From Naegleria lovaniensis (Eukaryota > Heterolobosea > Eutetramitea > Acrasida > Naegleriidae), in assembly GCF_003324165.1 (NCBI RefSeq), contig NW_025407846.1, forward strand, positions 186,001 to 250,000: DNA of 64,000 nt, in the 5' to 3' direction. Positions within the stretch are counted from its first letter, which is position 1, and every line of letters starts with the position of its first letter. Shown here one piece after another: positions 48,573 to 57,304 of this stretch. A model generated the notes under the pieces. It saw only the letters and a program-made list of their open reading frames with translations. It was not told where the DNA came from and ran no database searches. Position numbers and translations under genes: made by a program.

Positions 48573-50081
48573 TCAAATCATTCGACTCACAGCCAACAAA
48601 ATCACACCAATCAATGCAAATGCCAATGAACATGAGAGAATGATTAAATTTCTCAAACCAGTAATTTCTCTAAATACACAAACATTCCAAAAAGTGGAAA
48701 CTAAACTTGGTCCAATAGCAACCAATGGATAACCCACAGTGAAACCCAAGAATGAAGAAGCGTATAATAAACCAAGTGTAGCAATACCCCACATGACACC
48801 ACAAATCATACTTGGTAAAATCATATTAGGCCATATTTGTGGTGTATTCTTTTTGAAAAGAATATAAATAATAAATACTGCCGAGTTCAATAAATAAATT
48901 CCACTTAAATGAGAGAATGCAAAATCAATTGGATTGGGTGCCTTATTGTGAATATAAGTTTCACGTTGAACCCATAATTTGAATGGAGTCAAGTTCACTG
49001 CATACAAACATCCTGAAAGGATTGCCAATACAATACCCACAATTCTTAAAAAGATTTTGTTATCTTTAAGAGCAATTAATTTGAGGACAGTGGGATGAGA
49101 TAGAATTCGTGATGATTTCAAATTATTTCTAGTAGTAGTAGTCACTTGATTGATGGATGTTTCATCTTGTTCATTTTGATTCATAGTTCTATTAGAATTA
49201 CCTAATAGTGAAGTATTTTCATTTTCCATGGTAGTAGTAGATCCATAGGTTGTTTGTTGTTTTTCTTGTTTTTCTTCTTCATGTTTTTCTTCATCGTGTC
49301 CATGTTGTTCTAGAGACGACATTCCTTCAAGATGATCACTCACTGATTCTTTTTCAGAATGACTCTTTTCCATCTTTTCATTCTTCTCTGCAGGTGGTTT
49401 AATGAAAAAGAATAACAATAAACTCACAATTCCACCCACCAATCCAAAGATATTCATCACATTTCCTCCAACACTTTCAATCACTTCTCTTTCAACACCA
49501 AATAATCCAATTTTACCAACAAGATATCCACCAATCAAATTGGAACCACTCCATAATAAAAAACCCAATCCCAATCCAACAGTTTTAATAATTGGTACCA
49601 CACATAAATTACCAATACCCCAAATAGTACCACCAATAAGACCACTTGCATCAAAATATAATCGATTTTGAGTGGTAATGGCCAATGATAAAAATCCAAC
49701 AAAGAAAATACCATTGGACATGAGCCAACTGAATGCAACACCATCTCCTGTTGGATACTTCTTTGTGACCACATAATTACTACCATAAAAGAGAATGGCA
49801 ATGATGGCACCGACATAGCCTAGAATGGTATTGGTTGTATTTTGAGAAGTATCATCATTGGAGTCAGTAGAAGTGGAAGTAGTGGAAGTAGTGGAAGTAG
49901 TGGAAGTGAAAGTAGTAGTGATGCTTGTCAAGTCTGTGTCAATAGTAGAAGTAGCGGAAGTGGTAGAAGTAATCATGTCTTGAGTACTCAAAGTTGCAGA
50001 GGCTATGAGCGTGGTTGAGATGGTTGCAAGGAGGAACACGATCATCACAAATGAGAGTATAGAGTATTTGAGAGACGACAT
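48573..50081 (-). CDS. TMEM144: TMEM144-family transporter-like protein
   Basis: 502 residues from MSSLKYSILSFVMIVFLLA, which looks like a cleavable signal peptide (to about residue 30). A Thr/Ser stretch (residues 36-80) follows, then the ten-helix TMEM144 domain. Signatures: GYVGAIIAILFYGSNYVVTK with KYPTGDGVAFSWLM, GGTIWGIGNLCVVPIIKTVG and LGLGFLLWSGSNLIGGYLVG. A Glu/Lys/Gln-rich cytosolic loop (about 240-310) divides the two halves; the second half ends LAFALIGVILLAV. The family belongs to the drug/metabolite transporter clan and is annotated as a putative sugar transporter. Confidence 0.88.
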   Translation of the reverse strand: MSSLKYSILSFVMIVFLLATISTTLIASATLSTQDMITSTTSATSTIDTDLTSITTTFTSTTSTTSTTSTSTDSNDDTSQNTTNTILGYVGAIIAILFYGSNYVVTKKYPTGDGVAFSWLMSNGIFFVGFLSLAITTQNRLYFDASGLIGGTIWGIGNLCVVPIIKTVGLGLGFLLWSGSNLIGGYLVGKIGLFGVEREVIESVGGNVMNIFGLVGGIVSLLLFFFIKPPAEKNEKMEKSHSEKESVSDHLEGMSSLEQHGHDEEKHEEEKQEKQQTTYGSTTTMENENTSLLGNSNRTMNQNEQDETSINQVTTTTRNNLKSSRILSHPTVLKLIALKDNKIFLRIVGIVLAILSGCLYAVNLTPFKLWVQRETYIHNKAPNPIDFAFSHLSGIYLLNSAVFIIYILFKKNTPQIWPNMILPSMICGVMWGIATLGLLYASSFLGFTVGYPLVAIGPSLVSTFWNVCVFREITGLRNLIILSCSLAFALIGVILLAVSRMI

Positions 50082-50722
50082 GTTGAAAAAGTGCAAATGG
50101 ATGAATCGTATCGGGATGTATATAATTTTTGTGATATAATTTTTGTGATATAAAAATTGAGAGAAGTGTGTTGTTGGAGTGATCCAATATAGAAATGATG
50201 TGTTGAATATATATTCAAATAATAATAAATGTAGTTGTTGTTCTGGGAAAATGTAAAAATCTCTAATAAAAATCTCTATTGTTGAAAAGAGAAACTCTCG
50301 AGTTCACAAAAAAATCACAAAACAACACACAAAGAAAACAGAGACCTGGTGCTTTTGATATTTTTTTGTGTGCGCTCAGCCCAATTCTTTTCGTCTTGTT
50401 GCTGCTAGTGCCAGAAATGTAAACATCTCCAATTATTAGAGTTGAAACGAATTTTAATCATGATTGAACCATCATCATCGTCATATTGGTTGATAATGAA
50501 GAGAGGAAATATTACCCAATTCGTTTTGAGGTTGTTGTCAACAAGTAAACTTGTTAAGATTCTCCACATTGAGGCTCGCGTTCACTAAAGATTTCCACAT
50601 TGAGGCTAGCGTGAGCTGTGTCTTCCACGAACGAACAAACCTCCCCAACACGTACACAGCAACGCCACCAAAACCACATCGGGTATACCCTAAAAAATTA
50701 TCATCACCCCCTCATCCACCAT
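50082..50722. other. Divergent region between TMEM144 and Erv-like gene
   Basis: 641 bp without a supportable gene. It contains a tandem pair of TATAATTTTTGTGA (50121-50148) close to the TMEM144 start, and an imperfect duplication of TCCACATTGAGGCTCGCG (50563-50580 and 50594-50611, offset 31 bp) on the Erv-like side. Confidence 0.55.
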
Positions 50723-51670
50723 ATGGTACTCACACCCCAACAGCATCAGATGCCATCATCACTCCTGACAGAAGAAGAATCACCACAATCCAATAATACC
50801 CATCCTACATTATTGATAGGATCAACAACATCGATTCTCTCATCAGTGCCATCATCATTCACAACATCACGATCATCATCACCTCCATCCACTCTACAAG
50901 GAGGATTATTACCCACGATGATGAATCATCATCCATACACCACTACTACTACCACTTCTAATACAACACCACCACCTACTCCTACAACCACCACCACGAC
51001 AAGTAATCATGCTCATCACTCTTTCATGAATTCATTATCTTTTCACCATCATCACGCCAAGAAATCTTTTACAATGCTTCATTCCCGAATCCTCTTTTCC
51101 ATTCTCACTCTTGTAACACTTTTCATTTTTGTCTATGTGGTCATTTATTTGAAATCAACATCTTCCAATCATGTGCCAATTATTGATGATGATTCTTTTG
51201 AAATACTCTCTAATGATGATTCTTTTGAAATACACTCTAATAGACACACTCCAGTACCATTGACACCCGAAGAAGAATTTACTTTTTTAGAAAATTACAA
51301 AAAAAAACAAATCAATTCTCAATGTTCTATTGAAAAGAATGATGGAATGCTCACAAGAGAAATCATTGGACCTCATGTATGGAATGTATTTCATGCATTT
51401 ATTGAAAATTATTCAGATCAAGATGATTCTAAATTATTACAATGGATTCAATTAACAACAGAATTATTTCCATGTCAACAATGTTCGAATGATTTTAGAG
51501 GAATTTTAAAGAAATTTCCATATCGAGGATTTGAAAGTTACTATAAAAGTAAGAGTCGATGGATGTGTAAATTACATAATTTAGTGAATAGAAAGACACA
51601 CAAAGAGAAATTATTTGATTGTGATAATGAAAAGGAATTGAGAGTGAAATATAAATTACAAAAATGTTAA
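50723..51670 (+). CDS. Membrane-anchored Erv1/Alr-type FAD-linked sulfhydryl oxidase
   Basis: 315 residues from the first ATG; the frame is open about 100 nt further upstream without ATG. Residues 1-115 are Ser/Thr/Pro/His-rich. One membrane segment, ILFSILTLVTLFIFVYVVIYL, at about residues 122-142 suggests type II topology. The Erv/Alr domain occupies the last 100 residues: HVWNVFHAFIENY, then FPCQQCSNDF with the redox-active CxxC near 251-254, RWMCKLHNLVNRKTHKEKLF ending in a Cys (the His-Asn FAD contact and structural Cys pair). It oxidises thiols to disulfides with FAD. The membrane anchor points to the secretory pathway (Erv2/QSOX-like role) rather than the mitochondrial intermembrane space. 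Confidence 0.8.
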   Translation: MVLTPQQHQMPSSLLTEEESPQSNNTHPTLLIGSTTSILSSVPSSFTTSRSSSPPSTLQGGLLPTMMNHHPYTTTTTTSNTTPPPTPTTTTTTSNHAHHSFMNSLSFHHHHAKKSFTMLHSRILFSILTLVTLFIFVYVVIYLKSTSSNHVPIIDDDSFEILSNDDSFEIHSNRHTPVPLTPEEEFTFLENYKKKQINSQCSIEKNDGMLTREIIGPHVWNVFHAFIENYSDQDDSKLLQWIQLTTELFPCQQCSNDFRGILKKFPYRGFESYYKSKSRWMCKLHNLVNRKTHKEKLFDCDNEKELRVKYKLQKC

Positions 51671-52060
51671 AAGAGTGAATCTATTGATGAAAATATTATT
51701 TTAACAATTGAGATGAATGATTTCTACTAGGAATCATACTTGTCATGATGATGATGTAATGGTGTTGTTGATTAGTGCAAGAAATAATAACTTGTGGATT
51801 CATCATGATTGCCAAAGATCTATTTTCAGCGCAGTGATTAAAATAATGACTCTGTAAGAACAACAATTGAAAGAAGCTCTTCCATTGGGTGGGTCATGAA
51901 AGTACAACTATAATATTATACTATCATACATCATTAATATCTGTTGGCCAACTCAAAACATTCCTCAATTGAAATGTGTTTTTTGATGGTTCGAACTTGG
52001 AACCATGGGTATGCTTAAAGTGTGCTGCCCAATCAAATCCACTTGTGCAAAAAAAAAAAA
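51671..52060. other. Intergenic region upstream of PPR gene
   Basis: 390 bp, AT-rich, no gene recognised. A hairpin GGTTC-GAACTTG-GAACC near 51988-52004 was checked as a tRNA T-arm and rejected. The PPR start follows a run of 12 A's. Confidence 0.5.
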
Positions 52061-55000
52061 ATGAATCCGTTCTTGAGACTCTATCACACTTCTTCTTCAG
52101 CATGTTTGAATCCATTATGCACTTCAAAGAGTGTGTTGAAGCACGTCGCATCATACAAGCAATCACCCATGATGATGACAAATGGAGCTATGATGACGAA
52201 TGACTCATACTCGTCGATTCAACAACAACAACAACAACTCAGAACATTTCATACCAGCCAAAGCCTTGAAGGTCGTCATCGTAACAATAGTGTTCCGTTA
52301 TCGAATACCAATCGTTCCCGAACATCCAAGTCATCCAAGAAATCATCCACAACAACAACAAAAACACCCTCCTCTTCCTCCTCATCATTATCAAATCAAG
52401 GAATGAATTCTTCTTCTACTGCTAACCATACGAACCATGATACTTTTGCTAAATCCATATATACTTCACAAACAAGAAAACTCTCTCAAAGACAAATTGA
52501 AAAAGAACAAAAAATCGTTTCCAATTCATCCTTTCTCAATTATACTCCACCTCCTATTGATAAGAAAATAACATTTTCAAAATCACAATTACAAGAATTT
52601 AAATTAGAATCAACATTGGAACAAAATTTAAATTCAACTTTTGCAGGTAAAAAACAAACAGTGGGAAATCTCTTTGGTAACATTAATGATGGTAGAGGTG
52701 GATTATCCAAATTAACTGGATTTGTTCCAAGAGATTCCAATATATCATCATTTATTAAATCTGATTCATCTCATCGAAGATTGACAGAAAAGGAAATTAA
52801 TGAAATTACTTCAAGAGACCATGATGATGAATTTTTACAAGTATTATCTAGACACAAATTGGAACCGATGAATGAACGAAAACCATTAACTACATCTCCA
52901 TACTCGATTGGAGGAACGGATGAAATTTTGGAAATGACAAGATTGATTGATGATAAACATTTGATTCAAAATGATGAACAGAAACTTGGGAATGACCATC
53001 CACAAGATCAACAAGACCATCATCAACGACAATATTTTCATCAAAAAGATTATCAACAACGACAAGATCATCCACAAGATCAACAACATCCACCTTCTGT
53101 CATGAAAACTAGAAACTATTCTCATTTAGAAAGAACTACTCTAAATCCCAATGACTATGACAAAATGTTTGATTTACAAGAATCTAAAAAACATTGTGTA
53201 CATCTCAACAAATTAGCTTCAACCATTTCTCTCTCAACATCCTCTCAACAACAAGATCATCAACAACAATTACAACATATTCAACAGTATTTTGATTCCA
53301 TTCCATTTCCTAATACATTTCATTATAATATTTTAATGAGTATTTATGCTCGTCATGCTCACTATGATCGAGTAGAAGAAATATTTCTAAATTTACCATA
53401 TAAGAATACAACTAGTTATAATATCATGTTAGATGTCTATTTAAAACAAGAAAGATTTTCTGAAATGCAACATTTATTTCAACAAATTCCAAGACATGAT
53501 GATGAGAGTTGGAATATATTAATGGAAATGTTTGAAAAGAAGAAGGAAATTGAAAAAGTGAAACAAGTATTTAAACTCATTGAAGAACCTTCTATTGATA
53601 ATTATAATACATTGATGGCAATATTTTATAGAGCAAAACGATTGGATACGGTGAAACAAATTTATGAATTATTAAAGAATATCATGAATCAAGAAGAAGA
53701 ATGGAACAAATCCACGAATAGGAATCAAGAAGAAGAATGGAACAAATCCATGAATAGGAATCAAGAAGAATGGAACAAATCCATGAATAGGAATCAAGAA
53801 GAAGAATGGAACAAATCCACGAATAGGAATCCAATCCTCGCGAGGAATGAATGTCATCATACCCATGACGATTCACTCTCTCCAAATCTTTTAACTTTTG
53901 AAATTCTCATTAATCTCTCAATGGATACAAAAGAGTATGAACAAGTCCATGAGTATATCCAACAAGCGACTCGATTGAATATGAATTGTGAACGTTTCTT
54001 CTCACCTTCCACACTCTCTAAAATTGAATTACTTCGAAAGAATCATTACATTCCACCTAAAAAGTATTATACTAGTCGTAGTCATTATATAACCACCAAT
54101 AGTAATACTACCAATCCTAATTATAATAATACCAATTATAATAATATTAATAATAATAACACCATCGGTAATACCCTCAATAACAATCTTGAACATTCAA
54201 ATAATCACATGAATTCATTTCAATACATTGCTGAAATGGAAAGACTCATTGAAGAGAATCAATTAGATCAAATGGAACAAGTATTATATCATATACCACG
54301 TGATTTATTAACAAGTGAACATTTTTCATGTGCATTGAAAGGATATTCTCAAGCTGGAAATTTTAACAAGACCAAACAAATATTTTATGATTTGATACAA
54401 TTTGAAAGAGCTCAAAGTAGTATTCTTCATACACGTAATAATAGTAATAATGATAATACTAATAATAATACTAATAATAATAGTAACAATGAACGTACCA
54501 ATGAGACTCATACTCTTGTCAAAGAATCTACTACAACATCTAATAAGAATTATTATTTCTACTTGTCATGTTTTGTAAGACATGCTGAATTGACGAACAC
54601 TTCACCCAATGTCATTAGAATGCAACAAGTATTCAATTCTATTCCACATCCTAATCCATCTCTCTATTCCATACTCATGCTTGGATATTTAAAGAAGAAG
54701 ATGTATGAAAAAGTAGAAGAGTTATTTCATGAAGCAATGAACAAGTTTTCATTGAATGATATGAATAGTACTATTGGTAATAGTGGTAGTATTGGTAGTA
54801 TTGGTAGTAATAGTAGTATTGGTAGTAGTAGTAGTATTGGTAATAGTTTGAATCATTCAATACCTTCTTCACCTCGATCATTACCACCACCATTTCTTGA
54901 TATGCACATGTATTCCATCATGATTCGATGTTATGGAGATCAACACAAATTTGATCAATTATTTAATTTATTTGATAATATTATTGTGAAACGATATGAA

Positions 55001-55735
55001 CATCCATCATGGAAGGAAGAATCTCTTTATAATGGTACTTTTAATAATCATAATAGTGATTATAATAATAATCATAATAGTAATTATAATAGTATGATGA
55101 CACTTTCAAGATCCAAGGATAGATTCATCATTTCTACCGATGATATGGATAGGATGAGTGAACCGGACATTGTGATGACGAGAGCACCACAACCATCGTC
55201 ACTGGATCATGATTCGTGTTCTCAATTAGGACTCGTTCCAAGAAAACTCAATCTCGTCATGATGTTCACTTGTGCATGGAAAGGACTTGTGGACAAGGTC
55301 GAAGAATTATTCAACAAGATACCAAAATATTATGCAAATACTACTTTTGAAAAGAATGTATTGAAGAATGGTGAAGCGATTCATACGACTCAAGAATGGA
55401 ATGCACTTTTATTGTCTCACTCGATTGCAAGAAATGTATCACGAGTGGAAGAAGTATTCAAACAAATTCCACAACCTGATCCATTTACTTACAAAATATT
55501 GGAAACAAGTCTTGAAAAGAAGAACAAGTCTTATCAGAAAGAAGAACCAATTCTAGTAGAAGATGATGCATCTTTGAGAGATGATACCCTCTCGAGACAA
55601 GGTCGAAACTCATCCAATCGAAGAAGATCATCCAGAAAGTCTTCGACACATTTGGTGGAACGTGTTCAGTCCCTCATGAAAAAAGACAAGGATTCGAATG
55701 GTACGATCATGCTTCATGTGCCATTCGACGGATAA
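52061..55735 (+). CDS. Pentatricopeptide repeat protein, probably mitochondrial
   Basis: 1224 residues from MNPFLRLYHTSSSACL, a presequence-like start preceded by an A-run. PPR helices are seen in two blocks. The first, about residues 415-560, includes TFHYNILMSIYARHAHYDRV, TTSYNIMLDVYLKQERFSEM, DESWNILMEMFEKKKEIEKV and DNYNTLMAIFYRAKRLDTV. The second is dispersed over about 740-1190, with FSCALKGYSQAGNFNKTKQI, LYSILMLGYLKKKMYEKVEE and MYSIMIRCYGDQHKFDQLF. Between them lie Asn/Ser/Gln/His low-complexity spacers and a recent 12-residue tandem repeat (RNQEEEWNKSTN). PPR proteins bind organelle RNA for editing, cleavage or stability; the target is unknown. Spacers of this size between PPRs are unusual. 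Confidence 0.85.
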   Translation: MNPFLRLYHTSSSACLNPLCTSKSVLKHVASYKQSPMMMTNGAMMTNDSYSSIQQQQQQLRTFHTSQSLEGRHRNNSVPLSNTNRSRTSKSSKKSSTTTTKTPSSSSSSLSNQGMNSSSTANHTNHDTFAKSIYTSQTRKLSQRQIEKEQKIVSNSSFLNYTPPPIDKKITFSKSQLQEFKLESTLEQNLNSTFAGKKQTVGNLFGNINDGRGGLSKLTGFVPRDSNISSFIKSDSSHRRLTEKEINEITSRDHDDEFLQVLSRHKLEPMNERKPLTTSPYSIGGTDEILEMTRLIDDKHLIQNDEQKLGNDHPQDQQDHHQRQYFHQKDYQQRQDHPQDQQHPPSVMKTRNYSHLERTTLNPNDYDKMFDLQESKKHCVHLNKLASTISLSTSSQQQDHQQQLQHIQQYFDSIPFPNTFHYNILMSIYARHAHYDRVEEIFLNLPYKNTTSYNIMLDVYLKQERFSEMQHLFQQIPRHDDESWNILMEMFEKKKEIEKVKQVFKLIEEPSIDNYNTLMAIFYRAKRLDTVKQIYELLKNIMNQEEEWNKSTNRNQEEEWNKSMNRNQEEWNKSMNRNQEEEWNKSTNRNPILARNECHHTHDDSLSPNLLTFEILINLSMDTKEYEQVHEYIQQATRLNMNCERFFSPSTLSKIELLRKNHYIPPKKYYTSRSHYITTNSNTTNPNYNNTNYNNINNNNTIGNTLNNNLEHSNNHMNSFQYIAEMERLIEENQLDQMEQVLYHIPRDLLTSEHFSCALKGYSQAGNFNKTKQIFYDLIQFERAQSSILHTRNNSNNDNTNNNTNNNSNNERTNETHTLVKESTTTSNKNYYFYLSCFVRHAELTNTSPNVIRMQQVFNSIPHPNPSLYSILMLGYLKKKMYEKVEELFHEAMNKFSLNDMNSTIGNSGSIGSIGSNSSIGSSSSIGNSLNHSIPSSPRSLPPPFLDMHMYSIMIRCYGDQHKFDQLFNLFDNIIVKRYEHPSWKEESLYNGTFNNHNSDYNNNHNSNYNSMMTLSRSKDRFIISTDDMDRMSEPDIVMTRAPQPSSLDHDSCSQLGLVPRKLNLVMMFTCAWKGLVDKVEELFNKIPKYYANTTFEKNVLKNGEAIHTTQEWNALLLSHSIARNVSRVEEVFKQIPQPDPFTYKILETSLEKKNKSYQKEEPILVEDDASLRDDTLSRQGRNSSNRRRSSRKSSTHLVERVQSLMKKDKDSNGTIMLHVPFDG
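53687..53827 (+). repeat. 36-nt in-frame tandem repeat inside the PPR gene
   Basis: Four near-identical units of 36, 36, 33 and 36 nt starting AATCAAGAAGAAGAATGGAA. They encode NQEEEWNKSTNR with Thr/Met variation and one lost Glu codon. The high identity implies a recent expansion. Confidence 0.92.
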
Positions 55736-55944
55736 TACCGTAGTCGTTGCGTAACATGAGGTAGTTTTATTATTATTACTGTATTGAAGGCCGATGTATG
55801 AGCCTGACCTGCTAGGGCCCAATCCAATTTCGCCTTATTCATCTCTGAGCATTAGACCCTAAAATGGAATTTTAAAGTCGCAGCTTATTAAAAAAAAATA
55901 TTACAAATCTATTCAATAACACTCACACACTCTCCTTTTCAACC

Positions 55945-57304
55945 ATGCAAGCCATGCAAACAGATCAAGTTGGACAGCCACAACCCAATCAACAACCACC
56001 CATCACTCCCAAGACTCCAAAGTCTGCCAGTCAAATGTTTCCTTCCGTGGCTACTGGTAAGCCTAGCACCGATGAAAATGTACCAGCATTTTGTAAGCAA
56101 TACAAGATTATTTCAAAGAATCGAATCGGAAAGGTTGTTTTAAGAGAATTTGATTCTATTGAATGTGATGGAACTGTTGTTATTGAAGGTTGGTTTTTTT
56201 ATTGTCATCATATCCCCAAGATTATTATCATCTTTGATTCATCATTGTTTTTAAATCTTTGAATAGGATTTCCTTCTGAGGAGGGTATGACTGCTATCAT
56301 GACTGCCAATTACATCATCAAACAACTTCAACTTCCATTGGTTGGTGATATTGTATCTCCTTATTTTACTCCTCTTGGTGTTGTAAGAGATGGATTGGTA
56401 AGTGATTTAGAGTATTATTATTATTATTATTATTATTAATAATACATTTATACAATTCATTGGTCTGATGATTCACATTTTGAATAATTTGAACATTCCA
56501 ATGATCTCCAACGACTATGAAATTCATATATATGAATCGGATTCATCTCCAATATATTCTTCTTCTTAGCCTTCTCATGGTATTAGAATTTATGGAAATA
56601 AGAAAATTGTTGTCTTTGTTTCTGAATATGAAATTAAGGATCCAGAAATTCAAAATGATATCATTGATGCTGTTTATGATTTTTGTCAAAGACATCGATC
56701 GAAATGTCTCATTTCTGTTGATGGATTAGATGTGGATCCAACAGTTAAAAAACAACCCACTGATGACATTAAAATTGGTATTCAATCCTCTGCTGCTGAT
56801 GATGAAGAAGAAGATGAAGAAGGAGACGAAGGAGAAGAAATGATGAGTTTTGAAGATGAGGATGCTCCAAAAACAACTGAAGAGCTTTTGAAATTGTTAG
56901 AACAAGAAGATTATAAGGAAAAGGTATGGTATGTCACAAACAGTGAACACTATGCAAAGAAATTACAAGAAATGAATGCAACAGTTGCTATTGAAGTTGC
57001 ATGCACTGGAATTAGTGGTGGAATTTTAGCAGAAGCTCCATTTAGAGGTGTTCCTGTATTGAGTTTATTTGCACCTCTCAACAAATTCCTCAAAATTGGT
57101 ACTCGTGCAAGTATTACACTCATTCACGCTCTCAACAAACTCATGAGCGAAGATCAAACTAGTATTTTAATTGATACTTCTGAATTGGATAAGACTGCCA
57201 AAGAGTTGGAATCAAAATTGAAAGATGTGTTGGGCAAATTGGCTCCAGGAGCATTGGGTGATGAGAAGACTCCTGCAGGAGCATTCCATTCCATGTACAT
57301 GTAA
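55945..57304 (+). CDS. PAC2-family protein (proteasome assembly chaperone superfamily)
   Basis: Three exons, 55945-56188, 56267-56397 and 56570-57304, with introns of 78 nt (donor GTTGGT) and 172 nt (containing a TTA repeat). The product is 369 residues. The N-terminal 50 residues are Pro/Gln/Thr-rich. The PAC2 fold follows: VVIEGFPSEEGMTAIMTANY, IIKQLQLPLVGDIVSPYF, HGIRIYGNKKIVVFVSEYEI, and later ACTGISGGILAEAPFRGVPV and LIHALNKLMS. An acidic insert (DDEEEDEEGDEGEE) splits the domain near residues 200-220. The sequence pattern looks closer to archaeal PAC2/DUF75 proteins than to the divergent eukaryotic PSMG2. A proteasome-assembly role is suggested by family only. Confidence 0.7.
56413..56438. 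repeat. (TTA)n microsatellite in an intron
   Basis: About eight TTA units inside the second intron of the PAC2-family gene. It accounts for that intron being longer (172 nt) than the others in the window. Confidence 0.85.

Noticed and set aside
51975-52010. GGTTCGAACTTGG resembling a tRNA B box
   Set aside because: The arms around it form a GGTTC/GAACC hairpin but no A box, anticodon arm or acceptor stem could be folded at the right distance.
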